Part shown: positions 26,658 through 33,920 of the stretch, one piece after another
How positions within the stretch are numbered: position 1 is the stretch's first letter
How the letters are laid out: each line of letters opens with the position of its first letter
Origin: JBBQKG01 sp038326655
GTDB taxonomy: Bacteria > Actinomycetota > Thermoleophilia > Solirubrobacterales > JBBDJG01
NCBI GenBank assembly: GCA_038326655.1
Contig: JBBQKG010000015.1
Location: 9,004 to 73,003 of the forward strand
Direction of reading: 5' to 3'
Length of the DNA: 64,000 nucleotides
Notes under the pieces: model-generated
What the model was told of the DNA's origin: nothing
Seen by the model: the letters and a program-made list of their open reading frames with translations, nothing else
The model's database searches: none
Translations under genes and position numbers: made by a program

Positions 26658-27704
26658 CTAGAACAGCTGGTTGTCGCCCGCGAACAGCTCGGACACCGAG
26701 CCGTCGGTGAAGATCGAGCGGATCGAGCGCGCGAGGATGTCGGCGACGCTCAGGATCTTGATCTTGTCCGGCGCCTCCGGCGACAGCGGGATCGTGTCGG
26801 TGACGACGATCTCCTCGATCTCGGGGCTGCTCAGCCGCTCGAACGCGGGTCCGGAGAAGACGCCGTGCGTGGCCGTCGCAAACACGCGCGTGGCGCCCGC
26901 CTCGCGCACGACCCGCGCCGCCTCGATCAACGTGCCGGCCGTGTCGATCATGTCGTCGACCAGGATTGCCGCCTTGCCGGCCACGTCGCCCACCACATAG
27001 CCGGCTTCGGCGATGTTGTGCTCGGGGCGGTGCTTGGTCAGGAAAGCGGGGCGCACGCCGAGCTCGCCGGCGAACTTCTCGGCCAGCTTCGCGCGGCCGG
27101 CGTCGGGCGACACCGCCACCCACTCCTCGTCGATCACCTTGTCGAGGAAGTACTGGGTCAGCATCGGGCGGGCGATCAGGTGGTCCACCGGGACCTGGAA
27201 GAACCCCTGCACCTGACCGGCGTGGAGGTGCATCGTGAGCGCGCGGTCCGCGCCCGCCGTCTCCAGCATGCGCGCCACGAGCCGGGCTGAGATCGGCTCG
27301 CGCGGCGCCGACTTCTTGTCCTGGCGCGAATAGCCGTACCAGGGCATGACGGCGATGATGCGGTGCGCGGAGGCGCCCTTGGCCGCATCGATCATGAGCA
27401 GCAGCTCCATCAGGTTGCGGTTCACCGGCGCGTGCGTGGACTGGACGATGAAGATGTCGGCGCCCCGGATCGACTCGAGGTACCGGCAGTAGACCTCGCC
27501 GTTGGAGAAAGTCTTGAGCTCGACCTGGCCGAGCTGGATGCCCAGCTTGCCGGCGATCTTGTCGCCGAGCGCCAGGCTGCCCCGGCCCGCGAAGACCATC
27601 AGCCGCTTGTCGTAGGCGGCCGGGACGCTCGTGTGCGTCGGTGCCTCGGCCGTCGACAGCATCGGCTCCGCTTCGAGCAACTCCATCGGCGCTCCGCCGG
27701 TCAC
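26658..27704 (-). CDS. prs: Ribose-phosphate pyrophosphokinase
   Basis: Makes PRPP from ribose 5-phosphate and ATP for nucleotide, His and Trp synthesis. The 348-residue chain carries an unusual 28-residue N-terminal extension before KRLMVFAGRGS. Catalytic and binding elements are standard: FSNGEVYCRYLES, the flexible-loop region YGYSRQDKKSAPREPISA, the Asp of VSPDAGRAKLAE, and the PRPP loop VDDMIDTAGTLIEAA. The start GTG 27704 is set by an excellent AGGAGG six bases upstream. glmU lies 19 bases upstream on the same strand, the classic glmU-prs pair. Confidence 0.96.
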   Translation of the reverse strand: MTGGAPMELLEAEPMLSTAEAPTHTSVPAAYDKRLMVFAGRGSLALGDKIAGKLGIQLGQVELKTFSNGEVYCRYLESIRGADIFIVQSTHAPVNRNLMELLLMIDAAKGASAHRIIAVMPWYGYSRQDKKSAPREPISARLVARMLETAGADRALTMHLHAGQVQGFFQVPVDHLIARPMLTQYFLDKVIDEEWVAVSPDAGRAKLAEKFAGELGVRPAFLTKHRPEHNIAEAGYVVGDVAGKAAILVDDMIDTAGTLIEAARVVREAGATRVFATATHGVFSGPAFERLSSPEIEEIVVTDTIPLSPEAPDKIKILSVADILARSIRSIFTDGSVSELFAGDNQLF

Positions 27705-27723
27705 GAATACCTCCTTGTGCCTC

Positions 27724-29118
27724 TCACCGCTTTCCGTCTTCCTCGGCGGCGGCTTCCCGCTCCGCGTAGCCCTCGATGTTGGTCTGGGGGGCGCGCGAGA
27801 TTGCCAGCGCTCCCCCGGGCACGTCGTCGGTGACCACCGAGCCGGCACCAGTGTAAGCCTCGTCCCCGACGGTGACCGGTGCGACGAGCGATGTATGGAC
27901 GCCGGTGCGGGAGTGCTTGCCGATCACGGTCCGGTGCTTGCGGCGGCCGTCGTAGTTGGCGGTGATCGTGCTCGCGCCGATGTTCGACCCCTCGCCGATG
28001 TCGGCGTCGCCGATGTAGGAGAGGTGCGGCACCTTCGCGCCCTCACCGATCTCCGAGTTCTTGATCTCCACGAACGCGCCGGCCTTGGCCCGGTCGTTCA
28101 GCTTGGTGCCGGGGCGGATGCGGGTGAAGGGCCCGACGGTGCAATCGTCGAGCACCTCGCAGGCATCGAGGTGCGAATGGACGATCGACACGCCGTCGCC
28201 GACCGCGGAGTCGATCAGCGTCGTCATCGGCCCGATCGTGCAGCCGGACCCGATCTCGACCTGGCCCTTGAGGAAGCTGAACGGCTCGACGGTCGTGTCT
28301 TCGCCGATCATCACGTCGATGTCGATGAAGGTGGACGTCGGGTCGCTGACCGTCACCCCCGCGAGCATGTGACGCCGGAGGATCATCCTTCGCGCCACCT
28401 CCTGCACGTCGGCGAGGTCGACCCGGGAGTTGATCCCCATCCCGATCAGCTCGTCGTCGGTCAGGAACGCGGCGACCTTGTGGCCGGCCTGCCTGAGCAG
28501 CGGGATCACGTCGCCGAGGTAGACCTCGCCCTGGGAGTTGTCGCTGCCCACCTGCCCCAGCGCCTCGAGCAGGGGGTCGACCGCGAAGGCGTAGGTGCCC
28601 GCGTTGATCTCCTTGACCGCGAGCTCCTCCGGCGTCGCGTCGCCGGGGTGCTTCGTCTCGACGATCCGCTCCACGTCTCCCTCGGGCGTGCGGACCACGC
28701 GTCCGTACTGGCCGGGGTCCTCGAGCTCCCGGGTGGTCACGGTCGCGGCGGCGCCCGACGCTGCGTGGCGCTCGGCCAGCGCCGTGATGAAGCCGGCGTC
28801 CAGCAGGGGGTGGTCCCCGGAGAGCACGATCACGTCGCTTGCCCCGCGAAGCGCCTCGGCGGAGCTCAGGACCGCATCGCCGGTGCCTGCGGGTGGGTCC
28901 TGGACGACGACCTCGACGCCGGGCGGGAGCACCCGCCTGACCTCGTCGGCTTCGCGGCCCACGACCACGACCACGCGCTCGGCGCCCGCCTCGCGCGCGG
29001 CTTCGACCGGCCACAGGATCAGCGGCCGCCCGCACAGCGGGTGCAGCACCTTGGGGAGCCTCGAGCGCATCCGGGTGCCGCGGCCTGCGGCCATGATGAG
29101 AAGAGAAGGGACCTTCAA
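27724..29118 (-). CDS. glmU: Bifunctional GlmU: GlcNAc-1-P uridyltransferase / GlcN-1-P acetyltransferase
   Basis: Makes UDP-GlcNAc for peptidoglycan in two steps. The N-terminal nucleotidyltransferase starts LLIMAAGRGTRMRSRLPKVL and has the uridine-binding QDPPAGTGDAV and GDHPLL regions. The C-terminal half is a left-handed beta helix of hexapeptide repeats with the acetyltransferase residues in RPGTKLND and YIGDADIGEGSNIGA. I chose TTG 29118 (464 residues) because it sits directly before the first strand and a TACCAT -10 box is 11 bases upstream. An ATG at 29184 would add 22 residues with no homology. prs follows. Confidence 0.95.
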   Translation of the reverse strand: MKVPSLLIMAAGRGTRMRSRLPKVLHPLCGRPLILWPVEAAREAGAERVVVVVGREADEVRRVLPPGVEVVVQDPPAGTGDAVLSSAEALRGASDVIVLSGDHPLLDAGFITALAERHAASGAAATVTTRELEDPGQYGRVVRTPEGDVERIVETKHPGDATPEELAVKEINAGTYAFAVDPLLEALGQVGSDNSQGEVYLGDVIPLLRQAGHKVAAFLTDDELIGMGINSRVDLADVQEVARRMILRRHMLAGVTVSDPTSTFIDIDVMIGEDTTVEPFSFLKGQVEIGSGCTIGPMTTLIDSAVGDGVSIVHSHLDACEVLDDCTVGPFTRIRPGTKLNDRAKAGAFVEIKNSEIGEGAKVPHLSYIGDADIGEGSNIGASTITANYDGRRKHRTVIGKHSRTGVHTSLVAPVTVGDEAYTGAGSVVTDDVPGGALAISRAPQTNIEGYAEREAAAEEDGKR

Positions 29119-29129
29119 GGCGTCATTGG

Positions 29130-29135
29130 ATGGTA
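29130..29135 (-). promoter_or_regulatory. -10 box TACCAT for glmU-prs
   Basis: Minus strand, 11 bases before TTG 29118. It supports the short glmU start and a leader of only a few bases. Confidence 0.45.
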
Positions 29136-29280
29136 GAGGGAACGCCTGCATTTGCGATAGGGGCAAATCTGCAAACAGCGGCATGCTGCGACTGTGGAGG
29201 GGAGAGCTTTCGGTGCGAGCAAGGCGGGCGATGGGCAAGCCGGACCCGTGAGATCGGGCCCGAAAGGGTATGCGTGTCGT

Positions 29281-29298
29281 CCTAGCGCGCGCTAGGTT
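29281..29298 (+). promoter_or_regulatory. Perfect 16-base palindrome over a TAGGTT -10 box
   Basis: CCTAGCGCGCGCTAGG at 29281-29296 equals its own reverse complement. The -10 box TAGGTT (29293-29298) overlaps its right end. It lies 19 bases before the TetR gene at 29316, so it is the likely operator for self-repression. Confidence 0.7.
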
Positions 29299-29315
29299 AC
29301 GTTTCGCAGAGAGGG

Positions 29316-29933
29316 ATGGAGGTTTCACCACAATCGGGTACGCGCCGCCGGACCCGCGACGAGGTCCAGGCCGACGTGCGCGCGGCGTTGGTCGACATGC
29401 TCGGCGAGCAGCCGTTCAAGGACGTGACGGTCGACGGGCTGGCGCGCCGTGCGGGGCTGTCGCGGACGGCGTTCTACTTCTATTACCCCGACAAGAACGA
29501 GGTCCTGAAGGAAGCGGCCGAGGCGGCCGCCGGCGAGGTCTACGCCGAGGCCGACCGCTGGTGGCACGGCGAGGGCCCGCCCGAGCAGCTGGTCAAGGAG
29601 GCGCTCGCGGGCATCGCGCGTGTCTACTGCGACCACGCCGACATGCTGCGCGCGTCGGTCGAGGCGACCACCTACGACGAGGAGTTCCGTGCCTTCTACG
29701 AGTCGCTGATCCAGCGCTTCGTCCGGGCGACGGCCGACCATCTGCGCCGGGAGCGCGACGCGGGCCGCCTGCGGTCGCTCGACCCGGAGCCGATCGCCGA
29801 GGCGCTCGTCTGGATGGCCGAGCGCTGCAACTACGCGTTCCTGCTGATCGACGGCCGCCCGCAGAGCGACGTCGTGGAGCCGCTCGCGGCGATCTGGATT
29901 CACGCGATCTACCCCGACCAGAGGTCGGCGTGA
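29316..29933 (+). CDS. TetR family transcriptional regulator
   Basis: A 205-residue TetR-type repressor. The N-terminal helix-turn-helix is clear at residues 12-58 (VRAALVDMLGEQPFKDVTV; GLARRAGLSRTAFYFYYPDK). The C-terminal ligand and dimer domain is helical, with several aromatic residues (YDEEFRAFYESLIQRFV) and Cys near residues 107 and 168. ATG 29316 is preceded by GAGAGGG. The palindrome at 29281-29296 is a likely operator. The stop overlaps the start of a PASTA lipoprotein gene (GTGA), so both are co-transcribed. The inducer is unknown. Confidence 0.9.
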   Translation: MEVSPQSGTRRRTRDEVQADVRAALVDMLGEQPFKDVTVDGLARRAGLSRTAFYFYYPDKNEVLKEAAEAAAGEVYAEADRWWHGEGPPEQLVKEALAGIARVYCDHADMLRASVEATTYDEEFRAFYESLIQRFVRATADHLRRERDAGRLRSLDPEPIAEALVWMAERCNYAFLLIDGRPQSDVVEPLAAIWIHAIYPDQRSA

Positions 29934-30238
29934 GGGCGCGTGCGGCGATCCTGGTGGTGCTTGCAACCGGGCTCGGTGCCTGCGGCGGCGGCGGGGACTC
30001 CGGCAAGTCCTCGAACACCGGTCCGAAGGTGCCTGACCTGGTCGGCAAGAACTGGAGCGACGCGACCGACCAACTGTCGCTGGCCGGGATTCCCTACATC
30101 TCGCAGTCGAAGCCCGGCACCGAGAGCGCGACGGCGCAGCCCGAGACTGCCTTCGAGGTGTGCTCGACCAAGCCCGCGGCGGGCGAGCCGCTCGGCACCG
30201 ACATCAAGATGATCATCGCCCCGCCCGGGAAGTGCTGA
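29930..30238 (+). CDS. Lipoprotein with one PASTA domain
   Basis: The product is a small exported lipoprotein of 102 residues. A short signal peptide ends in the lipobox LGAC near residue 15-18. A Gly/Ser linker (GGGGDSGKSSNTG) leads to a single PASTA domain: KVPDLVGKNWSDATDQLSLA, then a Pro-Gly turn and the final strand LGTDIKMIIAPPGKC. PASTA domains bind muropeptides or the cell wall, usually as repeats on penicillin-binding proteins and PknB kinases; a lone one on a lipoprotein is less common. GTG 29930 overlaps the TetR stop, so the regulator probably controls it. Confidence 0.82.
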   Translation: MRARAAILVVLATGLGACGGGGDSGKSSNTGPKVPDLVGKNWSDATDQLSLAGIPYISQSKPGTESATAQPETAFEVCSTKPAAGEPLGTDIKMIIAPPGKC

Positions 30239-30251
30239 GGGACCGGGAGCC

Positions 30252-31157
30252 CTAGCCGGTGACGTTCACGGTGACCGGCGCGGACTTCGCCAGGTTGCCG
30301 GCCTTGTCGTAGACGAAGGCCCTGAGCGTATGACTGCCCGTGCCGAAGCTGGTCGCGTTCCAGGTCAGCGAGTAGGGCGACCCTGCGCTCTTGCTCCACG
30401 TGGTCCAGTCGCCGTCCACGTAGAGGTCGACGTCGCCGATCCCGCCGGCGTCGCTCGCATTGACCGTGACTGCCACCGCGCCGCCCGAGACCGATGCGCC
30501 GCCCTTGGGCGAGGCGATCGAAGCCGTCGGGGGACTCGTGTCCGAGCCGCTGGGCGGCGGAGGCGGCGGAGGCGGCGGCTGGACCGGCGGAGGAGCCGAG
30601 AAGTTGCCGGTGATCACGTCGTTCTCGGTGGCCACGAGCGTGCCGAGCACGGCGCGGGCCTTCAGCCAGTCCAGGAACTTGGAAAAATCGCCTGAGCTGA
30701 TCGACGAGGCGCCACACGAGCAGATGTCGTGGAACATCAGCGGCACCCACCCGCCTCCGTGCTGCTCGGCCTGGGTCACGTAGCGCTCGAGCTCCGCCAC
30801 CGTCAGCGGGACGTCGAGCCAGTCGTTGGACTTGATCGCGTACTTGCTCCCCGGCGGGATCGTCTCCGCGTAGGAGCAGTTGTCGCAATCGGCGCTTCGC
30901 AAGCCACTCACCTTGCGGGCCGACGTGTAGCCGCAGTCCTTGAGCGCCTGCTGCACGGCGGAGTTCTTGGTGCCCTCGCCGTGCGGATAGGCGAAGCTCG
31001 TGATGTTGAAGCCGCGATTGCGAAGGGTCGCGGCGCTGTCGCATACTTCCGAGCGGTCCTGCGCCGCGCTGATGCTGTTGAGGTATGGGTGAGTGATCGT
31101 GTGGCCGGCGATCTCGTTGCCGTCGGCTGCGATCGAGCTGATCTGCGACCAGGTCAT
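30252..31157 (-). pseudogene. Polysaccharide deacetylase, 3' part (after in-frame amber codon)
   Basis: Carries the main part of a NodB-type polysaccharide deacetylase: the metal-binding HTITHPYLNS, FAYPHGEG and the LMFHDICSC region. A nine-proline linker and a C-terminal Ig-like domain follow (ASIASPKGGASVSGG, LYVDGDWTTWSKS). It is in the same frame as the upstream fragment at 31158-31397 and separated from it only by TAG, so this is one gene interrupted by a nonsense codon. The ATG right after TAG (TAGATG) could allow re-initiation, but this product would have no signal peptide and no DD metal motif. Likely inactive unless the stop is read through. Confidence 0.8.
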
Positions 31158-31397
31158 CTAGTAGTCGTTCTTGCCCACCAGGCCGGTGTTGATGAAGAAC
31201 GTGCCGCGCATCCCGCGGGAAGCGAGGCTCGGCCGAGCGTTCGCGAACTGGCTCTGGATCGCGTCGTCGAAGGTGAGCGACACGACGGTCTGCGCGCTCG
31301 CCTGCGTGGCGAACGGAATCGCCAAGAGCGCGACGACCGTAACAAGAATGCGAACGGTCGCGCGCCTAACGGCGACCGAGATGCCAGCACTGGCCAA
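31158..31397 (-). pseudogene. Polysaccharide deacetylase, 5' part ending at in-frame amber codon
   Basis: Encodes the signal peptide (RILVTVVALLAIPFATQASA) and the first strands of the NodB domain with the metal and catalytic motif LTFDDA near residue 41 and GTFFINTG near residue 66. Reading stops at TAG after GKNDY, in the place where intact homologues continue into an MTW motif. The start is TTG 31397, supported by GGGAGGG eight bases upstream. A promoter is marked at 31464-31492. A single base change from a Tyr codon to TAG is the simplest origin; assembly error must be ruled out. Confidence 0.8.
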
Positions 31398-31752
31398 GAT
31401 GGGTTCCCTCCCTCGTACTTCCTCCGCCTGCCGCAGCCCCTGCCGCTGCGGTCGATATCGGCCAAGCTAACTGGAAAACGAGGACGACACAACTAATCTC
31501 GGGCGATCGCTGAGCCGGGGTTAGGCGCGGTTGGGCCGGCTTGCGCCGACCCCACCTCTAATCGGCCTGGCGTCAACCTAAGGGCCGAGCTTCGAACCTG
31601 GAAAAAGGATTCGAGCGCCCGGGAGACTAACCGCCTGGTCAGGAAAGAGTCAAGCCCGACGTCAGGGCTTACCGGAGCTGCTGCGAGACGTTCTGGCACT
31701 GAGCGGGATTGCTGCGGAGCCGCGGCTGGCTCAGCCCACGATCCAGGGTGTG
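31398..31752. other. Intergenic stretch without a recognised gene
   Basis: 355 bases between the deacetylase start and the end of a small secreted-protein gene. It holds the promoter at 31464-31492 and a hairpin AAGCCC-GACGTCA-GGGCTT near 31650. A 68-codon minus-strand frame at 31493-31699 has no features of a real protein. I see no RNA gene. Confidence 0.5.
31464..31492 (-). promoter_or_regulatory. Promoter TTGTGT-17-TAGCTT for the deacetylase gene
   Basis: Minus strand: TTGTGT at 31487-31492 and TAGCTT at 31464-31469, with a 17-base spacer, giving a leader of roughly 60 bases before TTG 31397. Confidence 0.5.
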
Positions 31753-32145
31753 CTATTTCGTTGGCGCGATGTATCCCGTGACTCGCGCAGTGATCCCCGA
31801 TACGCGCGAGGTGTTCGTGCAGGTGATCGTCGGAAGCCGGTTCCTACCTGAGAAACCGAGCGTTTCGAACAACACCGTGCCGTCGGCGTAGAAGGTGCCG
31901 TTCACGGTCTGATCCCCGAGGACGACCGCCTTCATCGCGACGAAGTTGCTTCGGCCGTCCAGCAAGTGCAGCGCGGCACCTTCGCTCGGCTGCTTGACCG
32001 CTTGGAAGTCCGGACCCGAGGTGCAGGAAGTGAACTGGTACGTCAACGTCTGGTTGTTGTCAGGTGCCGCAATTGCCGCGCCTTCAAAACTTGCTGCGAG
32101 CGTCGCGACACACGAAGCGGCTATTACCCGGCGCTTGAGTCGCAT
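31753..32145 (-). CDS. Small secreted protein of unknown function
   Basis: The product is 130 residues with a clean signal peptide (RRVIAASCVATLAASFEGAAIAA). The mature part is about 104 residues, predicted beta-rich, with two Cys pairs possible (TSCTSGPDF and TITCTN). I do not recognise the family. ATG 32145 has AAGGAG at good distance. Its composition is less GC-rich than the neighbours (Asn, Thr and Ile are common), so it may be a later arrival. It lies just downstream of tRNA-Gln, a common insertion point, but no integrase or repeats are visible. Confidence 0.75.
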   Translation of the reverse strand: MRLKRRVIAASCVATLAASFEGAAIAAPDNNQTLTYQFTSCTSGPDFQAVKQPSEGAALHLLDGRSNFVAMKAVVLGDQTVNGTFYADGTVLFETLGFSGRNRLPTITCTNTSRVSGITARVTGYIAPTK

Positions 32146-32224
32146 CTCTTCTCCTTGTCCCCCACCGGGCCGATCCTCTCCGACGGGGATGCCGGAGTCA
32201 ACGGGGGCGTGCTGGGCAATGAGG

Positions 32225-32295
32225 CTGCGGAGCGAGGGATCGAACCTCGACCTCCGGGACCAAAACCCGGCGTCCTGCCATTAGACGACTCCGCA
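32225..32295 (-). tRNA. tRNA-Gln (anticodon TTG)
   Basis: The reverse complement folds into a cloverleaf. The acceptor pairs TGCGGAG with CTCCGCA. The anticodon stem-loop is CCGGG-TTTTGGT-CCCGG, giving TTG, and the T arm contains GGTTCGATCCC. The discriminator is G, and CCA is not encoded. TTG decodes CAA and, by wobble, CAG. Confidence 0.96.
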
Positions 32296-32350
32296 ACGGC
32301 GCTGCCGCGCCTAGGTTAGTCCGTGAGCACGACCGTGAAAGAGCGCTCGG

Positions 32351-33634
32351 CTAGCGGGGGTCGTCGGCGCGCGTGTGCGCACGGCGCGCGTTCAGCTCGT
32401 CGGATGGTCGCTGCGGCACCCGGCCGCGCTCGGCGCCCCGCTCGAACACGGGCGCGACCGGCGCGCGCACGCCGAGCACCCGCATCGCCTTGAGTCCGAG
32501 GCTGAGGCGCTCGCGGCCGTCCGTCGAGCCCACGTCGAGCCCGGTCAGCTCCTTGATGCGCTCGAGGCGGTAGCGGATCGTATGGCGGTGCGTGAAGAGC
32601 TGCTTGTAGGTGGCCGCCATCGAGGCGTCGTTTGCGAGAAAGGCCCCGAGCGTCATCACGAGCTCGGTCCCGTATTGCTCGTCGTAGGCGACCAGCGGCG
32701 CGACGGTATCGGTGTAGAAGCGCTCCAGCTCAGCCGGGTCGTCGCTCATCGCGGGCAGCAGCAGGCGATAGGCGCCCGTGTCTTCGAAGGCGAGCAGCCG
32801 TCGTTCCGCGAGGGCGTCGGGCGAGGCGACGTTGGAGGCAAGCAGGGCCTCGCCGGCGGCGCGGTGCAGGTCGAGCGGGTCGAGCGCGATCCGGCTGCGC
32901 CCGACGACGGAGGTAAAGCCGGGCATCGCGTCGTCGATCGAGCGCAGCACGGCCTCGGCGGCGCGGCGGCTGGTCGCCTCGTCGGCGCCCGGCACGAGCA
33001 CGGCGACCCGCTCGCTGCGAAGCGCCGACAGCGCTCCGGGCGCGATTCCCCGCGCGGCGCGGCCGACGAGCGTGAGCGCGCGTGCCTGCCAGTCGCCCTC
33101 TGCCGGCGCGCGAGCGTGAAGCGCCGCGATCAGCACGGACCCTCCGTTCTCAAGATCGGTTCCGAGCTCCTTGCCGCGCGCGATCAGGTCTCGCCGGTCG
33201 GGGATGGACTCGTCGAGCACCGCTTTCACGAAGCTGCCGACGGCCGCCTCGCCGGCCCGCTCAGGCGCACGCGTGCGCTCGACCTCGAGCGCGAGCGTCG
33301 TGGTCACGAGCCTGATCACCCAGGGCTCGGGCGAATCTCCGCGCGAGCGAAACCGCAGCTGGCCGACGACCGCCTCCGAGACCCGCAGGTCGATCGTCGC
33401 GACGCCGTTCTCCTGGGAGAGCAGGTCGTGCTCCTCGTTCGGCGAGCCTGCCGCGACCGCCAGCACGGCGCCGCGCGAGTCGATCAGCGCGACGATCGCT
33501 CCCAGCGCCGCGGCCGCGCGGCGCGCGGTCTCGGGCAGGCCGGCGCCGGATTCGACCGCCTCGGAGAACGCGTCGACCGCCTCCGGCCCGACGGGGCTCG
33601 TTGCTGCAGGAGTCTCTTGCCGGGCTTCAGCCAT
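32351..33634 (-). CDS. PucR/CdaR-type transcriptional regulator
   Basis: A 427-residue regulator with three parts. The N-terminal sensor-like region is GAF-like (ALGAIVALIDSRGAVLAV). The middle domain is GGDEF-like, of the CdaR kind (VLIAALHARAP to ALRSERVAVLVPG). The C-terminal helix-turn-helix of the PucR type spans about residues 335-390 (LGAFLANDASMAATYKQL; THRHTIRYRLERIKELTG). Such proteins often activate purine or amino-acid catabolism genes. None is adjacent, so the target is unknown. ATG 33634 has a TAGACT -10 box 12 bases upstream, giving a very short leader. Confidence 0.88.
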   Translation of the reverse strand: MAEARQETPAATSPVGPEAVDAFSEAVESGAGLPETARRAAAALGAIVALIDSRGAVLAVAAGSPNEEHDLLSQENGVATIDLRVSEAVVGQLRFRSRGDSPEPWVIRLVTTTLALEVERTRAPERAGEAAVGSFVKAVLDESIPDRRDLIARGKELGTDLENGGSVLIAALHARAPAEGDWQARALTLVGRAARGIAPGALSALRSERVAVLVPGADEATSRRAAEAVLRSIDDAMPGFTSVVGRSRIALDPLDLHRAAGEALLASNVASPDALAERRLLAFEDTGAYRLLLPAMSDDPAELERFYTDTVAPLVAYDEQYGTELVMTLGAFLANDASMAATYKQLFTHRHTIRYRLERIKELTGLDVGSTDGRERLSLGLKAMRVLGVRAPVAPVFERGAERGRVPQRPSDELNARRAHTRADDPR

Positions 33635-33661
33635 GCGAGTGAACTCAGTCTAGGCCGCGGC

Positions 33662-33913
33662 TCAGAGCCCGATCGTTCCGATCCCGAGCAGCTGGAGGAT
33701 CTGGTCCCAGTAGTAGAGGACGATCAGGCCGATCGCGATCCCGGTGCCGACGAACGCGGCCAGCACGAAGATGCTCAGAGTGGCAGCCGCGAGCCGCTCC
33801 CAGGTGCGACCGTAGGCGGTCCAGGCGGGGGCCAGGATCCACACCGCGAAGAACGCAAAACCGACCACGCCGGCCGACGCGAGGATGATGTAGGTGACTG
33901 TTAGGGGGTCCAC
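33662..33913 (-). CDS. Small membrane protein
   Basis: A protein of 83 residues with two membrane segments: residues 8-28 (YIILASAGVVGFAFFAVWIL) and 43-66 (AAATLSIFVLAAFVGTGIAI and on). The loop between them is Trp/Arg-containing and amphipathic. The family is not recognised. GTG 33913 follows the DedA-PAP2 stop by 7 bases, so it is probably co-translated with that gene and may assist it. Confidence 0.7.
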   Translation of the reverse strand: MDPLTVTYIILASAGVVGFAFFAVWILAPAWTAYGRTWERLAAATLSIFVLAAFVGTGIAIGLIVLYYWDQILQLLGIGTIGL

Positions 33914-33920
33914 GCGCCGC

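Noticed and set aside
31158..31160. Amber codon read as pyrrolysine or as a Sec-type recoding site
   Set aside because: selA and selB act on UGA only, and no pyl genes are visible; a nonsense mutation or read error is simpler.
31493..31699. 68-codon minus-strand frame in the intergenic gap
   Set aside because: No ribosome binding site, no conserved features, and composition like random GC-rich sequence.
32146..32351. Prophage or integrative element at tRNA-Gln
   Set aside because: No integrase, direct repeat of the tRNA 3' end or mobility gene is visible on either side.
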